From assembly GCA_045652445.1 (NCBI GenBank), contig JAZRUJ010000027.1, forward strand, positions 1-10,134: DNA of 10,134 bases. The letters are read 5' to 3'. Positions 1-6,976 of this stretch are shown one piece after another. Below the pieces are notes generated by a model. That model did not search any database, was not told where the DNA came from, and worked only from the letters and a program-made list of their open reading frames with translations. This DNA comes from RGIG995 sp045652445 (GTDB lineage: Bacteria > Bacillota > Clostridia > Oscillospirales > UBA644). A program made the position numbers and the translations under genes. Numbering within the stretch: the first letter of the stretch is position 1; the number at the start of each line of letters is the position of its first letter.

Positions 1-1481
1 CTAAGGCTCTGAAGGCTGCTACTCCCGCCGGTAAGGGTCTGGGTGCTTCTCCCGGTGCTGCTTGCGGACAGGTCGTTTTCACTGCTGAAGACGCTGTTGC
101 TTGGAACGAAGCCGGTAAGAAAGTCGTTCTGGTTCGTCTCGAAACCTCTCCCGAAGACATTACCGGTATGAAAGCTGCTCAGGGTATCCTGACCGTTCGT
201 GGTGGTATGACATCTCACGCTGCCGTTGTTGCCCGTGGTATGGGTACCTGCTGCGTTTCCGGTTGCGGCGAAATCAAGATGGACGAAGAAAACAAGAAAT
301 TCGAACTGGCCGGTAAGGTTTACAACGAAGGCGATTACATCTCCATCGACGGTTCCACCGGTAATATCTATGACGGTATCATTCCCACCGTTGACGCTGA
401 AATCTCCGGTAACTTTGGTATCATCATGGGTTGGGCTGACGAATTCCGTAAGCTGAAGGTTCGTACCAACGCTGATACTCCCGCTGATGCGAAGAAAGCT
501 CGTGAACTGGGTGCCGAAGGTATCGGTCTGTGCCGTACCGAACACATGTTCTTCGAAGCTGATCGTATCGCTGCATTCCGCGAAATGATCTGTGCAGACA
601 CCGTTGCAGAACGGGAAGCTGCTCTCGATAAGATCCTGCCCTATCAGCAGGGTGACTTCGAAAAACTGTACGAAGCTCTGGAAGGATATCCCGTTTGCAT
701 CCGCTTCCTGGATCCCCCCCTCCACGAATTCGTACCCACCGAAGAAGCTGACATCGAAGCTCTTGCTGCCGCTCAGGGTAAGACTGTTGCTGACATTAAG
801 GCTCTCATCGCTTCTCTGCATGAATTCAACCCCATGATGGGTCACCGTGGCTGCCGTCTGGCTGTCACCTATCCTGAAATTGCCAAGATGCAGACCACCG
901 CGGTTATCCGTGCTGCCATCAACGTTAAGAAGGCTCATCCCGACTGGAACATCGTTCCCGAAATCATGATTCCTCTGACCGGCGAAGTGAAGGAATTGAA
1001 GTACGTTAAGGACATTGTTGTTGCTACCGCTGATGCTGAAATCGCTGCCGCTGGCTCCGATCTGAAGTACGAAGTCGGTACCATGATGGAAATCCCCAGA
1101 GCTTGTCTGACCGCTGATGAAGTTGCAAAAGAAGCTGCATTCTTCTGCTTCGGTACCAACGATCTGACTCAGATGACCTTCGGTTTCTCTCGTGACGACG
1201 CAGGTAAGTTCTTGAACGCTTACTACGATACCAAGATTTACGAAAACGATCCCTTTGCCAAACTGGACCAAACCGGTGTTGGTAAATTGATGGATATGGC
1301 TCTTACCCTCGGTAAGCCCGTCAACCCCAACCTCCACTGCGGTATCTGCGGTGAACACGGTGGTGACCCCTCTTCCATCGAATTCTGCCACAAGATTGGC
1401 TTGGATTACGTTTCCTGTTCTCCCTTCCGTGTTCCCATTGCCCGTCTGGCTGCTGCTCAGGCTGCAATCAACGAAGGTTGA
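1..1481 (+). CDS. ppdK: Pyruvate, phosphate dikinase, C-terminal part (5' end outside window)
   Basis: PPDK interconverts pyruvate + ATP + Pi and PEP + AMP + PPi in the cytosol. The frame is open from the first base (first full codon at 3), giving 492 visible residues. Family members are about 870-880 residues, so roughly the N-terminal 380 residues (ATP-grasp domain) lie upstream. Visible are the phosphohistidine swivel domain with GGMTSHAAVVARGMG (catalytic His at fragment residue 72, codon 216-218, with the Thr two residues before it that is the regulatory site in plant enzymes), then the PEP/pyruvate TIM barrel. The barrel has GLCRTEHMFF (175-184), RFLDPPLHEFVP, MMGHRGCRLA, GTMMEIPRACL, FGTNDLTQMTFGFSRDD, and CGICGEHGGDP with the catalytic Cys at 449. 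All expected catalytic residues in this part are present. Codon use is strongly biased (GGT, GCT, CGT, CTG, GAA, CCC), unlike the ger genes, which suggests high expression. A terminator follows directly. Confidence 0.97.
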   Translation, partial: KALKAATPAGKGLGASPGAACGQVVFTAEDAVAWNEAGKKVVLVRLETSPEDITGMKAAQGILTVRGGMTSHAAVVARGMGTCCVSGCGEIKMDEENKKFELAGKVYNEGDYISIDGSTGNIYDGIIPTVDAEISGNFGIIMGWADEFRKLKVRTNADTPADAKKARELGAEGIGLCRTEHMFFEADRIAAFREMICADTVAEREAALDKILPYQQGDFEKLYEALEGYPVCIRFLDPPLHEFVPTEEADIEALAAAQGKTVADIKALIASLHEFNPMMGHRGCRLAVTYPEIAKMQTTAVIRAAINVKKAHPDWNIVPEIMIPLTGEVKELKYVKDIVVATADAEIAAAGSDLKYEVGTMMEIPRACLTADEVAKEAAFFCFGTNDLTQMTFGFSRDDAGKFLNAYYDTKIYENDPFAKLDQTGVGKLMDMALTLGKPVNPNLHCGICGEHGGDPSSIEFCHKIGLDYVSCSPFRVPIARLAAAQAAINEG

Positions 1482-1501
1482 TCAGAACCAATTTAACAAG
1501 G

Positions 1502-1543
1502 AAGCCCCGCCGATTTCGGCGGGGCTTTGTTGCGTCTTTTTTA
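1502..1543 (+). terminator. Rho-independent terminator of ppdK
   Basis: The stem AAGCCCCGCCGA (from 1502) pairs perfectly with TCGGCGGGGCTT (to 1527) around a very small TT-centred loop. A T-rich tract follows (TTTGTTGCGTCTTTTTT). It lies 20 bp after the ppdK stop. The 12-bp GC-rich stem makes this a strong terminator. Confidence 0.92.
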
Positions 1544-1615
1544 TCGGGTATTTCGATTTTAGTTCCGATGATTGAAGAAAAAACAATAATAATAAATTCT
1601 TAATAAATTTCCCTC

Positions 1616-1644
1616 TTGCTTCTTAATAAAAGTTGTGGTATACT
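1616..1644 (+). promoter_or_regulatory. Sigma-A-type promoter for the DUF218 gene unit
   Basis: TTGCTT (1616-1621), a 17-nt spacer and TATACT (1639-1644), with an extended -10 TGG directly before the hexamer. It lies in an AT-rich stretch after the ppdK terminator. The promoter overlaps an upstream in-frame TTG (1633), which argues that translation begins at the ATG at 1678 and not earlier. Confidence 0.75.
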
Positions 1645-1677
1645 ATTAATAACGAAAGGAAAGAGAGGGCAGACCGT

Positions 1678-2481
1678 ATGAGTAAGATCCGTCAATTCAT
1701 GCAAACCAAGGTAGGAACAATTTCCACTCTTTTGGTTTTTGTTGGTTTTGTCAGCTTTGCCGTCAGTTATACTTCCACTGGAATTTCCTTCCTGTTTCAA
1801 TTGTTCTCTTTGTTATGTTTTGCGACCGTCTTATTTTTGTGGTCTGTGATTTATGCAAAAAAACCGGGAAAGTTGCGTCCCTTGGCACAAACGGTAAAAT
1901 ACCTGATAATTGGCGGCTTTTCTGTTCTTTTTGCCTTGTTTTTGTTTGTAGAATATAATATTATGAAGCACGACGGCGGAGATGAGTCTATTCCGGATAC
2001 AGCAAAAATCGTCATCGTATTAGGCTGTAAAGTCAATGGGGAAGATCCCTCCCGTATGCTCCGATATCGTTTGGAAACTGCGTTGTCCCGTTTGGAGGAA
2101 TCTCCCGATTCAATTGCAATTCTTTGCGGAGGACAAGGACCGGGAGAGGATATTACCGAAGCAGAATGTATGCGGCGATGGCTCATGGCTCGGGGGATTG
2201 ACGAAAGCCGTTTAATTAAAGAGGATCAATCGGAAAACACCCGGGAAAACGTGCGAAATGCGGCAAGGATCCTTGGAGCAACTCCGGAAAATCCTCAACA
2301 GGCGGTAGTCGTTTCCACCGGATTTCATCTTTTCCGTAGTAAAAAAATTTGTTTGTCCGAAGGGTTCAAAACCTATGGGATTGCTGCAAAAATGCCTGAA
2401 ATCCCCTTTTACCATCTGAACTATTATTGCCGTGAATTTGCAAGTGTAATTAAAATGTATATTCAGGAGATTATGGCATAA
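1678..2481 (+). CDS. YdcF/SanA-like DUF218 family membrane protein
   Basis: A 267-residue protein. Three hydrophobic segments (about residues 13-31, 36-59 and 73-92) precede a DUF218 domain from about residue 108. The domain shows the family's conserved elements in order: strand IVIVLGCKV, the R-rich PSRMLRYRLETAL helix, ILCGGQGPGEDITEAECM, the SENTRENVRNA motif and the VVVSTGFHLFRS strand with its His-containing turn. DUF218 proteins (YdcF, SanA, ElyC) are membrane-anchored and linked in enterobacteria to envelope integrity and lipid-carrier handling; their exact reaction is not settled. The ATG at 1678 is chosen because AAAGAGAGG sits 8-9 nt upstream and the longer in-frame reading would begin inside the promoter. 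It is the first gene of an apparent three-gene unit with the YtvI-like permease 30 bp downstream. The family call is firm; the function is inferred only in general terms. Confidence 0.9.
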   Translation: MSKIRQFMQTKVGTISTLLVFVGFVSFAVSYTSTGISFLFQLFSLLCFATVLFLWSVIYAKKPGKLRPLAQTVKYLIIGGFSVLFALFLFVEYNIMKHDGGDESIPDTAKIVIVLGCKVNGEDPSRMLRYRLETALSRLEESPDSIAILCGGQGPGEDITEAECMRRWLMARGIDESRLIKEDQSENTRENVRNAARILGATPENPQQAVVVSTGFHLFRSKKICLSEGFKTYGIAAKMPEIPFYHLNYYCREFASVIKMYIQEIMA

Positions 2482-2505
2482 ACTGTAAAAAAGTATTTTT
2501 ACGGT
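2482..2505 (+). promoter_or_regulatory. Intergenic hairpin overlapping the ribosome binding site of the YtvI-like gene
   Basis: The arm starting ACTGTAAAAA (2482) pairs over 10 bp (one T-G wobble) with TTTTTACGGT (to 2505) around an AGTA loop. No T-run follows, so it is not a terminator. Its 3' arm includes the first bases of GGTGAG (2503-2508), the only Shine-Dalgarno-like sequence before the ATG at 2512, so the hairpin could mask initiation or couple it to translation of the gene before. Confidence 0.55.
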
Positions 2506-2511
2506 GAGATT

Positions 2512-3549
2512 ATGAAGCGAAAGCTGGATTTTTTAATCAACGTTGCATATTTCGGTGCCATTCTTTTGGCGGTCTATCTGACCGTGCGTTTTATTATTCC
2601 TCCAATTTTACCATTCCTTTTGGGGTTTTTGGTAGCAACTCTTTTTCATCCTCTCATTTCAAAAATTGCCAGAGTACGGAAACGAGGATTTGCTTCGGTA
2701 ATTATTATCGTACCGTTTTGGTTTGTGCTGTTGTTTTTGCTCTGGAAGTTAGGTGCTTTAGTATACGGAGAAGCGGTAGAACTGTTACAATGGATTCGCA
2801 CTACGGATTTTGACACAATTCTTGCTACTATAAAAATTCCGTTTTTTAGTGAAAATATAACATCCTGGCTTTCTCAACAGACCGATACCGTTTTACCCAT
2901 GATCATTAATCTTTCTCAAAATGCACTTTCGAAATTGCTGGATTTTATTCTAAAACTTCCCAATGCGGTTTTGTTCTGTTTTGCCATGGTTGTTTCTTCT
3001 GTATTATTTTCCGTATCCTATGAAAAAATAGAACCTTTTCTTTTGCGGCAATTGCCCGCCCGTTGGCAGACGGAATATTTTGACGTTAAAGACTTTTTAT
3101 TTCGCAAATTTTTTCGGTTTTTACAAGCCCATTCCACCATGTTTCTTATAAACTACGTTCAACTGTTGGTAGGGCTTTTATTTTTAAGATCCCCCTACCC
3201 GTTGATTCTTGCTGTCGTTATCGCGTTGGCGGATTTGCTGCCCTATATCGGAATGGCGTCGATTTTGGTTCCCTGGGGATTGATTGAATGGTTCGTGTTT
3301 GCAGATTCGGTGCAAGGGATTGGCTTAATTGTACTTGCGGTGATCGTTTCCGTTGTTCGAGAATTATTGGAACCCCGTATTGTAGGGAAGACCATCGGAT
3401 TATCCGCTCTCGCGACCTTATTCAGTATTTATCTTGGCATGAAATTTATGGGATTTCTGGGGATTTTTTTGTTTCCCTTGTTCTTTTTATTCTTAAAAGA
3501 ATGGAACGAATCCGGTAGAATTTTACTCTGGAAAAATAAGCCCGAATGA
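2512..3549 (+). CDS. AI-2E family transporter, YtvI-like sporulation integral membrane protein
   Basis: A 345-residue polytopic membrane protein. A hydrophobic pair of helices lies near the N-terminus (about residues 8-45 and 60-85), then a soluble stretch, then several helices to the end. The C-terminal signature ELLEPRIVGKTIGLSALATL (EPRIVG at about residue 287) followed by FSIYLGMKFMGFLG is typical of the AI-2E/UPF0118 (DUF20) family. Length and arrangement match the YtvI branch, annotated as a sporulation integral membrane protein; in Bacillus subtilis ytvI is a mother-cell sporulation gene. What YtvI transports, if anything, is not known, and AI-2 export should not be assumed. Start ATG with GGTGAG 4 nt upstream, part of a hairpin. 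The gene lies between the DUF218 and flavin reductase genes (30 and 19 bp gaps), likely co-transcribed. Confidence 0.85.
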   Translation: MKRKLDFLINVAYFGAILLAVYLTVRFIIPPILPFLLGFLVATLFHPLISKIARVRKRGFASVIIIVPFWFVLLFLLWKLGALVYGEAVELLQWIRTTDFDTILATIKIPFFSENITSWLSQQTDTVLPMIINLSQNALSKLLDFILKLPNAVLFCFAMVVSSVLFSVSYEKIEPFLLRQLPARWQTEYFDVKDFLFRKFFRFLQAHSTMFLINYVQLLVGLLFLRSPYPLILAVVIALADLLPYIGMASILVPWGLIEWFVFADSVQGIGLIVLAVIVSVVRELLEPRIVGKTIGLSALATLFSIYLGMKFMGFLGIFLFPLFFLFLKEWNESGRILLWKNKPE

Positions 3550-3568
3550 TTCATATAGGAGGAGTTTT

Positions 3569-4066
3569 ATGTTTGTTCATAGCACGTATCCGGAAATTCA
3601 AGATCCTTTTGCCTTAATTGGAAAAGAAAAGTTGTTAGTCTCTGCGGGTATCAGCGGCGATTTTAACACCATGACGGCATCCTGGGGAACGATGGGGGTT
3701 CTTTGGAACAAAAACGTTTTTAACGTTGTTATTCGTCCCCAGAGATACACCTATCAGTTTTTTGAACGGGAAGATTATTTTACGGTATCGGTATTAAAGC
3801 CCGGAATGGAAGACGCATACCGTATCTGTGGTACAAAATCGGGGAAAGATTGTGATAAAGTTTCTTTAGCAGGGTTGACACCTTATTTTGATGGAAACGC
3901 CGTTACTTTCGAACAGGCAAGATTGGCAATCGTTTGTAAGAAGATTTATATTCAGGATTTTGATCCCAAAGGATTTTTGGATCTTCAAATTGAAAAGAAT
4001 TACCCCATTCAAGATTACCACCGTCTCTATTGCGGAGAAATTGTTGAAGTTTTGGAGCAAAAATGA
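3569..4066 (+). CDS. Flavin reductase family protein (FMN-binding split barrel)
   Basis: A 165-residue cytosolic protein resembling the flavin reductase-like/FMN-binding split-barrel family. The segment from about residue 31, FNTMTASWGTMGVLWNK, followed by FNVVIRPQRYTYQFFERE and DYFTVSVL, matches the region that cradles the FMN phosphate and isoalloxazine in this family. Later, GTKSGKDCDKVSLAGL and the C-terminal HRLYCGEIVEVL are also family features. Members use NAD(P)H to reduce bound or free flavin, or act as FMN-dependent oxidoreductases; the substrate here cannot be read from sequence. An excellent RBS, AGGAGGAG (3557-3564), lies 4 nt before the ATG. Last gene of its unit, with a terminator 5 bp past the stop. 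No obvious pathway link with the two membrane protein genes before it. Confidence 0.88.
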   Translation: MFVHSTYPEIQDPFALIGKEKLLVSAGISGDFNTMTASWGTMGVLWNKNVFNVVIRPQRYTYQFFEREDYFTVSVLKPGMEDAYRICGTKSGKDCDKVSLAGLTPYFDGNAVTFEQARLAIVCKKIYIQDFDPKGFLDLQIEKNYPIQDYHRLYCGEIVEVLEQK

Positions 4067-4071
4067 GCATT

Positions 4072-4103
4072 TGCCCTGTCGAATAGACAGGGCATTTTTG
4101 TTT
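4072..4103 (+). terminator. Rho-independent terminator after the flavin reductase gene
   Basis: Stem TGCCCTGTC (4072-4080) pairs perfectly with GACAGGGCA (4086-4094) around loop GAATA, followed by TTTTTGTTT. It starts 5 bp after the stop codon. The loop doubles as part of a putative sporulation promoter (see the next entry). Confidence 0.93.
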
Positions 4104-4109
4104 ATACTA
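4080..4109 (+). promoter_or_regulatory. Putative sigma-G-type promoter of the germinant receptor operon
   Basis: CGAATA (4080-4085), a 17-nt spacer and TATACTA (4103-4109) match the classical sigma-G consensus TGAATA-17/18-CATACTA with one mismatch in each box. The -35 does not resemble a sigma-A box. In Bacillus subtilis, gerA-type operons are transcribed by sigma-G in the forespore, which fits. The predicted start (about 4115-4117) leaves a leader of only about 14 nt beginning close to AAAGGAG, which is short but workable. The assignment is by pattern and gene content only. Confidence 0.55.
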
Positions 4110-4129
4110 ACAAAGAAAGGAGTGTGGAT

Positions 4130-5671
4130 ATGAAGAAAAAAATTAGGCAAAACGATTTGGTGAAAACTTCCGGATATGAGTTTCCGGATTTCACAGTCAA
4201 TTCCAAAGGTGAACTTCCCGAAAACTCCTCATTTTCGGTTGTATTATCTGAAAATCGTACCATGCTCCAAAAGGTTTTTTCCGGAGACGGCACGTTTATT
4301 TGCCGTGATTTTTCTTCGGAAAAGCCGGGTTTTGCTCAATGTTTTGCCGTTTATTTTGACGGCCTTGTGAAAAATGAAATTGTTTTCGACAGTGTGATCC
4401 GTCCGGTGGTAGAGACCGATATTCCTGTGATCGATGCAAAAACTTTATCCGACCGTGTTATTTGCAACGTAGACACCGAAGTTATTTATTCCGCGCAAGA
4501 GTGTTTCGATGCTATGATGATGGGAGATTGTGTTGTTTTCCTGGAGGGATGTTCCGCCGCCGTTGTGGCAAGCACGAAAGGTTTTCCTGTTCGATCTCCG
4601 GAAGAGCCTTCCGCGGAGAAGGTCCTTTTAGGCCCCAGAGAGGGTTTTACCGAATCGGTCATGATGAACGTTGCAATGATCCACCGAAAGCTAAAGACGG
4701 TAGATTTTCATGCAGAACCTATGTCTTTTGGGACAAGAACTCAATGCAAGGCTTTTTTGTGTTATCTTGGCAGTATCGTCCATCCCGAATTGCTAAAAGA
4801 AGTAAAACGCCGTTTGGAGAAAATCAACATCGATGGCGTTTTAGATGCGAATTATATTATCGAACAAATTTCAGATCATCCCGTGTCTTTGTTTCGCACC
4901 GTGGGAGCAACGGAGCGTCCGGACGTAATCGCCGGAGGATTGTTGGAGGGACGGATAGCTTTGGTCTTGGATGGAACTCCCGTCGTCATTGAAATGCCTT
5001 ATCTGTTTTCGGAATCCTTTCAGGTGGCGGAAGATTATTATCAAAACTTTTGGTTTGCATCCATTGGACGGGTCTTACGGTTGATATGTTATTTTTTATC
5101 GATAACCGTTCCCGGGATTTTCATATCTTTGGTTTCATTCCATCAGGAGCTTTTGCCCACCGATTTGGCATTGAGTGTGACCCAGGCAAGGGTCGGGGTT
5201 CCGTTTCCGATTGCCGTAGAATGTTTTTTGATGATTGCTGTGTTTGAAATTTTACGGGAAGCAAGTCAACGGCTCCCCGATAGTATTTCCCAAGCCTTAA
5301 GTATCGTTGGTGCCATCGTTATCGGTGATGCGGCGGTTTCTGCTCGATTTATTGGCTCTACCACCTTGATCGTTGTCGCTTTTGCAGGAATTACCGGTTT
5401 GATTTCTCCACGACTGGAAAGTTCTGTGATCGTGTTACGTTTCTTGCTGTTGTTATTGGGTACCTTTTTGGGCTTGTACGGTGTTTTGTGTGGTTGTGTG
5501 GGGATTGCGGTCTATCTGATGTCCATGAAGTCTTTTTCTGTTCCGTATCTATCCTATTGTTTTTCTACAAAAGTACAGGATCAAAAGGATATTTTTATCC
5601 GTGCTCCGTGGTGGATAATGAGAACCCGTCCTGCCTTTTTTGCTCAAGATCCTGTTCGCAGAAAGGATTGA
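4130..5671 (+). CDS. Spore germination protein, GerA family (A subunit of a germinant receptor)
   Basis: A 513-residue A subunit. In spores this family sits in the inner membrane with B and C subunits and takes part in sensing germinants; recent work on B. subtilis GerA supports an ion-channel role for A subunits. A soluble N-terminal region of about 310 residues carries family hallmarks: GPREGFTES (168-176), ATERPDVIAGGLLEGR (260-275) and DGTP (281-284). Four to five membrane segments follow between about 312 and 465, including the conserved REASQRLPDSISQALSIVGAIVIGDAAVSA block (split here at about 376-405), then a basic C-terminal tail. The ATG at 4130 is preferred to the in-frame GTG at 4124 because AAAGGAG (4116-4122) lies 7 nt upstream of the ATG and only 1 nt from the GTG. 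The block reads GDAAV where many relatives have GQAAV or GEAAV. First gene of an A-C-D-B operon; SpoVAF is excluded by the adjacent gerC/gerB genes. Confidence 0.95.
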   Translation: MKKKIRQNDLVKTSGYEFPDFTVNSKGELPENSSFSVVLSENRTMLQKVFSGDGTFICRDFSSEKPGFAQCFAVYFDGLVKNEIVFDSVIRPVVETDIPVIDAKTLSDRVICNVDTEVIYSAQECFDAMMMGDCVVFLEGCSAAVVASTKGFPVRSPEEPSAEKVLLGPREGFTESVMMNVAMIHRKLKTVDFHAEPMSFGTRTQCKAFLCYLGSIVHPELLKEVKRRLEKINIDGVLDANYIIEQISDHPVSLFRTVGATERPDVIAGGLLEGRIALVLDGTPVVIEMPYLFSESFQVAEDYYQNFWFASIGRVLRLICYFLSITVPGIFISLVSFHQELLPTDLALSVTQARVGVPFPIAVECFLMIAVFEILREASQRLPDSISQALSIVGAIVIGDAAVSARFIGSTTLIVVAFAGITGLISPRLESSVIVLRFLLLLLGTFLGLYGVLCGCVGIAVYLMSMKSFSVPYLSYCFSTKVQDQKDIFIRAPWWIMRTRPAFFAQDPVRRKD

Positions 5672-5672
5672 C

Positions 5673-6770
5673 ATGAAGCGACTGTTTTGTTTTGTTCTTC
5701 TATTTTTTCCTTTGTTGTTTTCCGGTTGTTATGATTACCGAGAAATTAACGATACCGCCATGGTATCCGGAATTGCTATTGATTCCGGAATCGACTGTGC
5801 TTATACCGTTTCCGTGGAGATTATACAGCCCGCGGAATCCGAATCTTCCACTCCCAAAGCAAAGGTTTTGAAAGAATCGGGGAATCGTGTGGAAGATTGT
5901 TTAAAGCGGCTGGTAAATGCCGCAACAAAGCAACTGCAATTCAGTCATTGTAAATTGATCTTGTTTTCCGAAGATGTGGTAAAAAACGGGATTTCCGACC
6001 TTGTGGACTATTTTATTCGGGACCCGGAATATCGAGGAGATTTATTTTTGGCGGTTGTCACCGGGGCCGATGCCTCGGAGATGTTGTCTACCGGAGAGAA
6101 AGAAGAACGAGTTGCTTCATACGATTATGCTAAGGTAATTGAAAATTCTTATAAAGAAACCGGTTCTGTGACTCCTACAAAACTGTATCAATTTCCCATT
6201 AACGGGGATCTGTCTTTACTGCCGGTCTTTAAAAAATCCGAAGATTTGTTTTCCATATCTGCCTGTGCGGGAATGAAGAACGGAAAATTCTATGAGGAAA
6301 TTGATTTGCAAACGGTGCAAAGCATTCTTTTTGTTTCCGGAGAATACAAAGTAGGAGAATTGTTGCTTACCACCGACGATGGAATTGAAATTCCATGTCA
6401 GGTTCGTTCCGTAAAAACAAAAAAGAAAATCGAGACCGGGGAACAAGTGACGGTTTACGCATCAATAGAATGTGATATTCTTTTAACCACGCTCCCTATA
6501 GGTTTTGATATTTCTACGGAAGACCATATGGAACGTTCGGAGAACGAGATTGGAAAACTATTGACAAAGAAGATTCAAGATGATTGGGATGCAACGGTGC
6601 AAAAAGGATCTTCGGAAGTTTTTGGTTTGGGTGTTTTTCTGTATCGTCACGAGCCGGAACTCTATGAGCAATTAAAAGGAAAATCTGCCTTGAAAGATAT
6701 CATTTTAGTTCCGGAATGTAAGGTGGAACTTGCAAATTTTGGGCTTGCAGATGTGAGGGTCGTGGAATGA
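5673..6770 (+). CDS. Ger(x)C family spore germination lipoprotein (C subunit)
   Basis: A 365-residue lipoprotein. The start is the ATG at 5673, one base after the gerA-family stop, with AAAGGA (5662-5667) 5 nt upstream; a longer in-frame reading lacks an RBS and a signal peptide. Residues 1-18 form a lipoprotein signal (MKR, hydrophobic core) ending in LFSGC with Cys19 as the lipidation site; Phe at -3 is less usual than Leu. The mature N-terminus CYDYREINDTAMVSGIAID is the diagnostic Ger(x)C start (Cys-x-Asp-x-x-Glu-Ile, then Gly-x-Ala-x-Asp). Downstream are the N-terminal domain (helix RVEDCLKRLVNAATKQLQFSHCKLILFSE) and the C-terminal beta/alpha domain from about residue 190, full length for the family. 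C subunits are anchored on the outer face of the spore inner membrane and are required for receptor function and assembly; lipidation is by Lgt. Confidence 0.94.
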   Translation: MKRLFCFVLLFFPLLFSGCYDYREINDTAMVSGIAIDSGIDCAYTVSVEIIQPAESESSTPKAKVLKESGNRVEDCLKRLVNAATKQLQFSHCKLILFSEDVVKNGISDLVDYFIRDPEYRGDLFLAVVTGADASEMLSTGEKEERVASYDYAKVIENSYKETGSVTPTKLYQFPINGDLSLLPVFKKSEDLFSISACAGMKNGKFYEEIDLQTVQSILFVSGEYKVGELLLTTDDGIEIPCQVRSVKTKKKIETGEQVTVYASIECDILLTTLPIGFDISTEDHMERSENEIGKLLTKKIQDDWDATVQKGSSEVFGLGVFLYRHEPELYEQLKGKSALKDIILVPECKVELANFGLADVRVVE

Positions 6771-6976
6771 TTTCTATCTTGTTTTCCGCATTATTTTTCT
6801 GGGGAAGTTTCGTGGTGCAACGTAAGATTTCCCGGACAAAGCGAGAAAAAATGTTGGGTGTTTCTTTGCTTGCGGTTTCAGTACTTTGTTTAAGTTTGTA
6901 TTGTATTGGTATTTTGGGAGTTGGCGTTCCGTCGATTATAATGGATCTTCTCGGAAAGGTTGGGTTTTCTACGTGA
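6767..6976 (+). CDS. Small two-helix membrane protein, candidate germinant receptor D subunit
   Basis: A 69-residue protein whose ATG overlaps the gerC stop (ATGA), with GAGGG (6755-6759) 7 nt upstream, so it is almost certainly translated and coupled. Two hydrophobic segments (about residues 2-18 and 30-52) flank a strongly basic loop, RKISRTKREK, which by the positive-inside rule faces the cytosol (spore core). Size, topology and position in a ger operon match the D subunits described for Bacillus germinant receptors: proteins of about 60-80 residues with two membrane segments that modulate receptor-dependent germination. The primary sequence is not conserved enough for recognition by eye, so the D-subunit call rests on context and topology. 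The downstream gerB start overlaps its stop codon. Confidence 0.75.
   Translation: MISILFSALFFWGSFVVQRKISRTKREKMLGVSLLAVSVLCLSLYCIGILGVGVPSIIMDLLGKVGFST

Noticed and set aside
1633..1677. Longer N-terminus of the DUF218 protein starting at TTG 1633
   Set aside because: This start lies within the promoter region, before the expected transcription start, and has no RBS; the ATG at 1678 has one.
4462..4992. 176-residue open frame inside the GerA-family gene
   Set aside because: An Arg/Cys/Phe-rich frame-shifted shadow of a gene with strong family motifs; no RBS.
6886..6972. N-terminal extension of the gerB-family protein
   Set aside because: The extension overlaps the small D gene in another frame, has no RBS, and would add 29 residues not seen before the first helix in the family.
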